9,461 bases of DNA from Acidobacteriota bacterium (GTDB taxonomy: Bacteria > Acidobacteriota > Blastocatellia > Pyrinomonadales > Pyrinomonadaceae), in NCBI GenBank assembly GCA_003222855.1, contig QHXH01000123.1, positions 1-9,461 of the forward strand. Direction: 5' to 3'. Made by a program: the position numbers and the translations under genes. The notes beneath the pieces were generated by a model. That model saw only the letters and a list, made by a program, of their open reading frames with translations. It was not told the DNA's origin and made no database searches. Each line of letters opens with the position of its first letter. Positions within the stretch are counted from its first letter, which is position 1. Below, in pieces: positions 6,536 to 9,461 of this stretch.

Positions 6536-7120
6536 ATGACCTTTATCAATTACGCATCGCGAGAAATCAACTGCAAGATCGTTTACTACGGCCCCGGATT
6601 GTGCGGCAAGACGACGAACCTTCAGTTCATTTACGATTCGACCGCCGCGCAAGCGAGGGGGAAACTGATCAGTCTGGCCACTGAAGCGGATCGGACTCTA
6701 TTCTTCGACTTTATGCCGTTGGAATTGGGAACCGTCCGCGGCTTCAAGACGCGTTTTCATTTGTACACGGTGCCCGGGCAAGTCTTTTATGAAGCTTCGC
6801 GCAAGCTAATCTTGAAAGGTGTCGATGGAGTAGTCTTTGTAGCGGACTCGCAGGAAGAGCGCATGGATGCAAATATCGAATCGCTCCGCAACCTGGAGGA
6901 GAACTTGCGAGCCTACGGTTACGAATTGATGAAGCTCCCTTACGTGCTCCAACTTAACAAACGTGATCTGCCGAATGTGATTGCCACCGGTGAATTAACT
7001 AGTGAATTGCAGCGGAAGGGCGAGCCGGTAATTGAAGCCGTTGCTTCTACCGGTGCAGGCGTTTTTGACACGTTGAAAGCGGTGGCGAAGCAGGTGCTGA
7101 CCGAACTGCGGAAGGCCTAA
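6536..7120 (+). CDS. mglA: MglA, Ras-like polarity GTPase
   Basis: MglA is a cytoplasmic Ras-superfamily GTPase. In Myxococcus its GTP form gathers at the leading pole and drives gliding and type IV pilus activity. The protein has 194 residues (Myxococcus 195) and the numbering lines up. The P-loop is GPGLCGKTT (19-27), with Lys25 and Thr26. The intrinsic arginine finger Arg53 lies in ADRTLFFDF, and the switch II region is TVPGQVFYEASRKLILKG (78-95). There, Thr78 replaces the DxxG aspartate of Ras, as in known MglA, and the catalytic Gln82 is kept. The G4 motif is NKRD (141-144). All residues needed for binding and MglB-stimulated hydrolysis are present, so it should be an active switch. The ATG at 6536 follows mglB by 15 bases and has no Shine-Dalgarno. 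The stop lies four bases from the convergent GNAT stop. The effectors in this organism are not in the window. Confidence 0.97.
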   Translation: MTFINYASREINCKIVYYGPGLCGKTTNLQFIYDSTAAQARGKLISLATEADRTLFFDFMPLELGTVRGFKTRFHLYTVPGQVFYEASRKLILKGVDGVVFVADSQEERMDANIESLRNLEENLRAYGYELMKLPYVLQLNKRDLPNVIATGELTSELQRKGEPVIEAVASTGAGVFDTLKAVAKQVLTELRKA

Positions 7121-7124
7121 AACT

Positions 7125-7676
7125 TCACAGCGACTTTACCATCAACAAGCCGTCGCCGCCGTTGGAATAATACTTGGGCAACCGCTGAGTTACCGCGTAT
7201 CCAAGACTTGCGTAGAGTTTTTGAGCCGAGACATTGCTCGAACGAACTTCCAACCGCACGATTCTTACATCGCGCCGCTGAAAACCGGACTCAATTGTAT
7301 CCATCAAACAACTCGCCAGGCGCCGTCGCCGGTGTTCGGGTGCAATTCCGATCGTGGTGATGTGGCCCGTGTGGTCCGGCTCTAACAAGCCGATAACGAA
7401 TCCCGCCATTGCGCCATTTTGCATAACGACCCGGTAAGAAACGGATTCGGGCGCGGTCAATAGGTACTCAAACGTGTCTCGGCTATAAGCTTCACCATCG
7501 ACAAAGCAGCGTTGATCCAGCCGCCAGCATTCGTCAATTTGCGAAACGGTCAACGGTCGCACGTCGTAGCGCGCGTTGATCGGCGGAACAAGTGCTATGT
7601 TGGCGTGAGCCTCGGCAGACTCCGACTGGCGGCTGTTAAGCCACCAACGTGGCCGAAATTTTTTCAGGACCGCCAT
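7125..7676 (-). CDS. RimI-like GNAT family N-acetyltransferase
   Basis: A GNAT-fold acetyltransferase resembling RimI, which acetylates the N-terminus of ribosomal protein S18. Counting from the ATG at 7676 (183 residues), the fold begins near YDVRPLTVSQIDECW (37-51), with AGFVIGLL (91-98) in the central strands. The acetyl-CoA motif A, ITTIGIAPEHRRRRLASCL, is at 106-124, then VRLEVRSSNVSAQKLYASLGY (140-160; Asn148 and Tyr155), and YYSNGGDGLLM (169-179) near the end. Two departures stand out: the usual Gly of RxxGxG/A in motif A is Arg (RRRRLA), and the RimI-typical EDA after the YY is GDG. The substrate may therefore differ, so I give no symbol. The basic N-terminal 36 residues are extra. 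A TTG at 7706 would add ten residues; I prefer the ATG. A separate promoter candidate lies upstream. Confidence 0.85.
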   Translation of the reverse strand: MAVLKKFRPRWWLNSRQSESAEAHANIALVPPINARYDVRPLTVSQIDECWRLDQRCFVDGEAYSRDTFEYLLTAPESVSYRVVMQNGAMAGFVIGLLEPDHTGHITTIGIAPEHRRRRLASCLMDTIESGFQRRDVRIVRLEVRSSNVSAQKLYASLGYAVTQRLPKYYSNGGDGLLMVKSL

Positions 7677-7725
7677 ATCAGGAACCGGAAGAAACTGTTT
7701 CGCCAAACCGAAAAGCGTGGCGGCG

Positions 7726-7756
7726 ATTATAGCCTGTTATCCAATACAGTTTACAA
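7726..7756 (-). promoter_or_regulatory. Candidate promoter for the GNAT gene, perfect -10
   Basis: Read on the - strand there is an exact TATAAT at 7726-7731. The best -35 is TTGTAA (7751-7756, four of six) with a long 19-base spacer. Transcription would start near 7719, leaving a leader of about 43 bases to the ATG at 7676 or 13 bases to the alternative TTG at 7706. It lies just after the queA stop, so the acetyltransferase can be expressed independently of queA. Confidence 0.45.
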
Positions 7757-7777
7757 GCGCCCATGTTTTTTCAGCTG

Positions 7778-8772
7778 TTAAATCATCAACATACAGTCGC
7801 CGTAGCTGTAAAAGCGGTAACGTTCTTTGACCGCATGCTCGTACGCGCCTAATACGAATTCGCGATTGGCGAACGCAGAAACAAGTATTAACAAAGAGGA
7901 TTGGGGTAAATGAAAGTTTGTTAGCAATGCATCAACCATGCGGAATCGGTAACCCGGAACAATAGTTAGTGAAGCAAATCCCGATTGCGCTTTCACAACT
8001 CCACTTGGCGAGCTGGCCGACTCGAGCGCCCGCGCGGTCGTCGTACCCACTGCCACAGTCCTATTCCCACTCGCGCGCGCCTTGTTGACGATATTTGCCG
8101 CCGTTTCACTTATCGAGAATCGTTCAGGCCCAACCTGGTGTTTGGTAACGTCGCGGACGCGCACATGCGCACACCGCGCGAATCTAATGTGTCCAAAATC
8201 GAAGGCGTGAAATGTAAGCCCGCTGTCGGCGCGGCGATCGCTCCGCGATGAGCTGCATAGACAGTTTGATACCTGCTTTTATCTTCGAAGGGTTTGCGGC
8301 CGTCGTTTTTGATGTACGGCGGCAGTGGCGGCGAGCCTATTCGATCGATAATGTCGTTCAGGTCCTTATCCGTGATGAACTTAATCACGCGCATGCCGCT
8401 GGGGTGGGAATCGATCACCTGAGCTTGTAACGCGCCGCGGTCAAATTCGATCGTTTCGCCAACTCGCAAGCGGCGGGCAGGCCGCGCCAATGCTTCCCAC
8501 GTGTTTGGTGCTATTTCCCGAGCCAGCAATAACTCGATCGCTCCGCCTGAAGGGACACGATTTCCGCGAAGACGCGCAGGAAAAACGCGCGTGTTGTTAA
8601 TCACGAGCACATCTTCCGCGGAGAGTTCATCCGGCAAGTCCCTGAAGTAAGAATCACGCCACGATTGCTTTGCGCGATCAAGTATCAACATGCGCGAAGC
8701 GTCGCGTTGTGGCAGCGGATGCTGCGCGATCAAATCATCTGGAAGTTCATAATTGAAATCCGAGATATGCAT
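7778..8772 (-). pseudogene. queA: queA, broken by an internal out-of-frame deletion (or assembly error)
   Basis: QueA (S-adenosylmethionine:tRNA ribosyltransferase-isomerase) moves the ribosyl part of SAM onto preQ1-modified tRNA to give epoxyqueuosine, the penultimate step of queuosine synthesis. Here it is split between two frames. The 5' part, from the ATG at 8772, has MHISDFNYELPDDLIAQHP, VLVINNTRVFPARLRG, GGAIELLL, PPYIK, RYQTVYA and AAPTAGLHFTP, correct up to RGVRM (residue 203). The frame then runs into an unrelated tail ending near 8110. The 3' part resumes in another frame at 8164 with VRVRDVTKHQ, then AVGTTTARALES, VPGYRFRMVDALLTNFHLPQ and YRFYSYGDCMLM, ending at 7778. The stretch between, which in E. 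coli reads AFVTLHVGAGTFQP, is absent: about 14 codons plus one base, 43 bp. With it restored the protein would be about 345 residues, normal for QueA. The lost TLHVGxGTF block is highly conserved, so the gene as read is inactive. Confidence 0.88.
8159..8172 (-). repeat. Short direct and inverted repeats at the queA breakpoint
   Basis: At the point where queA changes frame, the - strand carries two copies of GTGCGC (8167-8172 and 8159-8164) two bases apart. It also has a small inverted repeat, GCGCA-TG-TGCGC (8159-8170). One copy belongs to GVRM before the gap and the other to VRV after it. Such micro-repeats are typical of slippage deletions but could equally mislead a short-read assembler. 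Confidence 0.6.
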
Positions 8773-8813
8773 CGTCGGCTGAAACGAATGCGGAACGCAG
8801 CGACGTAAAAGCG

Positions 8814-9461
8814 TCAGGTATATGAGGCTGAGGGGACATTGAGTCCCGGTGCGGGAATTGGATGTTCCATTTGCTCTCGATGGAACACGCCGGTAAGCTG
8901 CGCGCCGAAAAGTAAAACGAGGCTGGAGACGTAACCCCAGGTAAGCACTGCCACCACCGCGCCAACCGATCCGTAAATCTGCTCGTAATTGAAGTAATTC
9001 AGGCTCCACGCGAAGACGTATTTCGCGGCTTCCCACAAGAGCGAGCCGATCAATGCGCCCGGTACCGTATCGCTCACCGTCACGTAAGCATTAGGCATGA
9101 AGCGATACACGATTACGAACATCGTGAAGGTCACGAGCAGGCTGACGAGCGCGAAAATAATCTGCCAAAACAAACTGCCAACGGACGACAGCAGACGGTA
9201 GTGCTCCAACTGCCTCGGCGACATGCGACCCGCGACTTCCTGCAAATACACGAGCACGGATGTGCTGAGCACGGACGCAATAAGTAGCAGACCGACGCCG
9301 CCGATCATCGCCAAAGTGAGCATGCGTCCATGAAAAAAAGTTCTATGCGTGGTTCCCCAGACACGATTCAGGGCGCGCTCGACGACTGCAAAGACCCACG
9401 AGCCGGCCCACAGCACAATTATGCCGCAGGTAATGATCACTCCGGTGCTGACGTTCGCCAG
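8814..9461 (-). CDS. YihY/BrkB-family inner membrane protein, 5' end cut by the window
   Basis: A polytopic membrane protein of the YihY/virulence factor BrkB family (once misassigned as RNase BN); its biochemical function is not settled. The frame is open to the window edge, giving 215 residues. Full-length members have roughly 280-300, so about 70-90 N-terminal residues are missing. Hydrophobic segments lie at about 8-30, 47-73, 97-122, 133-157 and 162-187. Family features are ALNRVWG (30-36), the FVIVYRFMPNA segment (115-125), PGALIGSLLWEAAKYVF (134-150), YGSVGAVVAVLTWGYVSS (163-180) and LLFGAQL (183-189). The tail after the last helix is short and proline-rich. A GTG at 9440 should not be taken as the start, since family sequence continues beyond it. 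queA starts 41 bases downstream on the same strand, so the two may be co-transcribed. Confidence 0.88.
   Translation of the reverse strand: MANVSTGVIITCGIIVLWAGSWVFAVVERALNRVWGTTHRTFFHGRMLTLAMIGGVGLLLIASVLSTSVLVYLQEVAGRMSPRQLEHYRLLSSVGSLFWQIIFALVSLLVTFTMFVIVYRFMPNAYVTVSDTVPGALIGSLLWEAAKYVFAWSLNYFNYEQIYGSVGAVVAVLTWGYVSSLVLLFGAQLTGVFHREQMEHPIPAPGLNVPSASYT

Noticed and set aside
7761..7780. Terminator at the end of queA (CAGCTG followed by six A on the - strand)
   Set aside because: The palindrome is only six bases, and the run is of A rather than T in the direction of transcription.
8773..9036. The queA frame stays open 88 codons upstream of the ATG at 8772
   Set aside because: The extra residues have no QueA homology and run through the YihY/BrkB gene in another frame; MHISDFNYELP matches the normal QueA start.

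Overview
The window looks like a chromosomal segment of a Gram-negative bacterium of moderate GC content. The closest fit is an Acidobacteriota-type genome. That is an inference from an MglB/MglA pair very similar to the Myxococcus proteins, sitting among housekeeping genes in an acidobacterial style, with few Shine-Dalgarno motifs; there is no rRNA or other marker to prove it. I see no tRNA, rRNA, CRISPR array, insertion sequence or prophage gene.

Layout, left to right. (1) Bases 1-390: a small two-helix membrane protein on the + strand with a plausible promoter. (2) Bases 398-4781, - strand: yvcK (glmR) - glmU - glmS, read in that order. GlmS and GlmU make glucosamine-6-phosphate and UDP-GlcNAc; YvcK/GlmR is, in Bacillus, a UDP-GlcNAc-binding regulator of GlmS. 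The cluster is therefore a compact cell-wall precursor module with its likely regulator; only GlmM is missing. A short run of degenerate 7-bp repeats lies between glmU and glmS. (3) Bases 4883-5737, - strand: an unusual protein with a 123-residue tail free of acidic residues, resembling a histone H1 tail, joined to TPR repeats. (4) Bases 5738-6031: a divergent intergenic region. (5) Bases 6032-7120, + strand: mglB and mglA, the roadblock GAP and Ras-like GTPase of the Myxococcus polarity switch, with all key residues kept. (6) Bases 7125-7676, - strand: a RimI-like GNAT acetyltransferase with its own candidate promoter. (7) Bases 7778-8772, - strand: queA, broken by an apparent out-of-frame deletion of about 43 bp that removes the conserved TLHVGxGTF block. 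(8) Bases 8814-9461, - strand: a YihY/BrkB-family membrane protein, cut by the window edge.

The points most worth a second look are the broken queA, the MglBA switch facing an H1-tailed TPR gene across a shared upstream region, and the linkage of glmR with glmU and glmS. I do not see a clearly new multi-gene system; most of the window is recognisable housekeeping and signalling genes.
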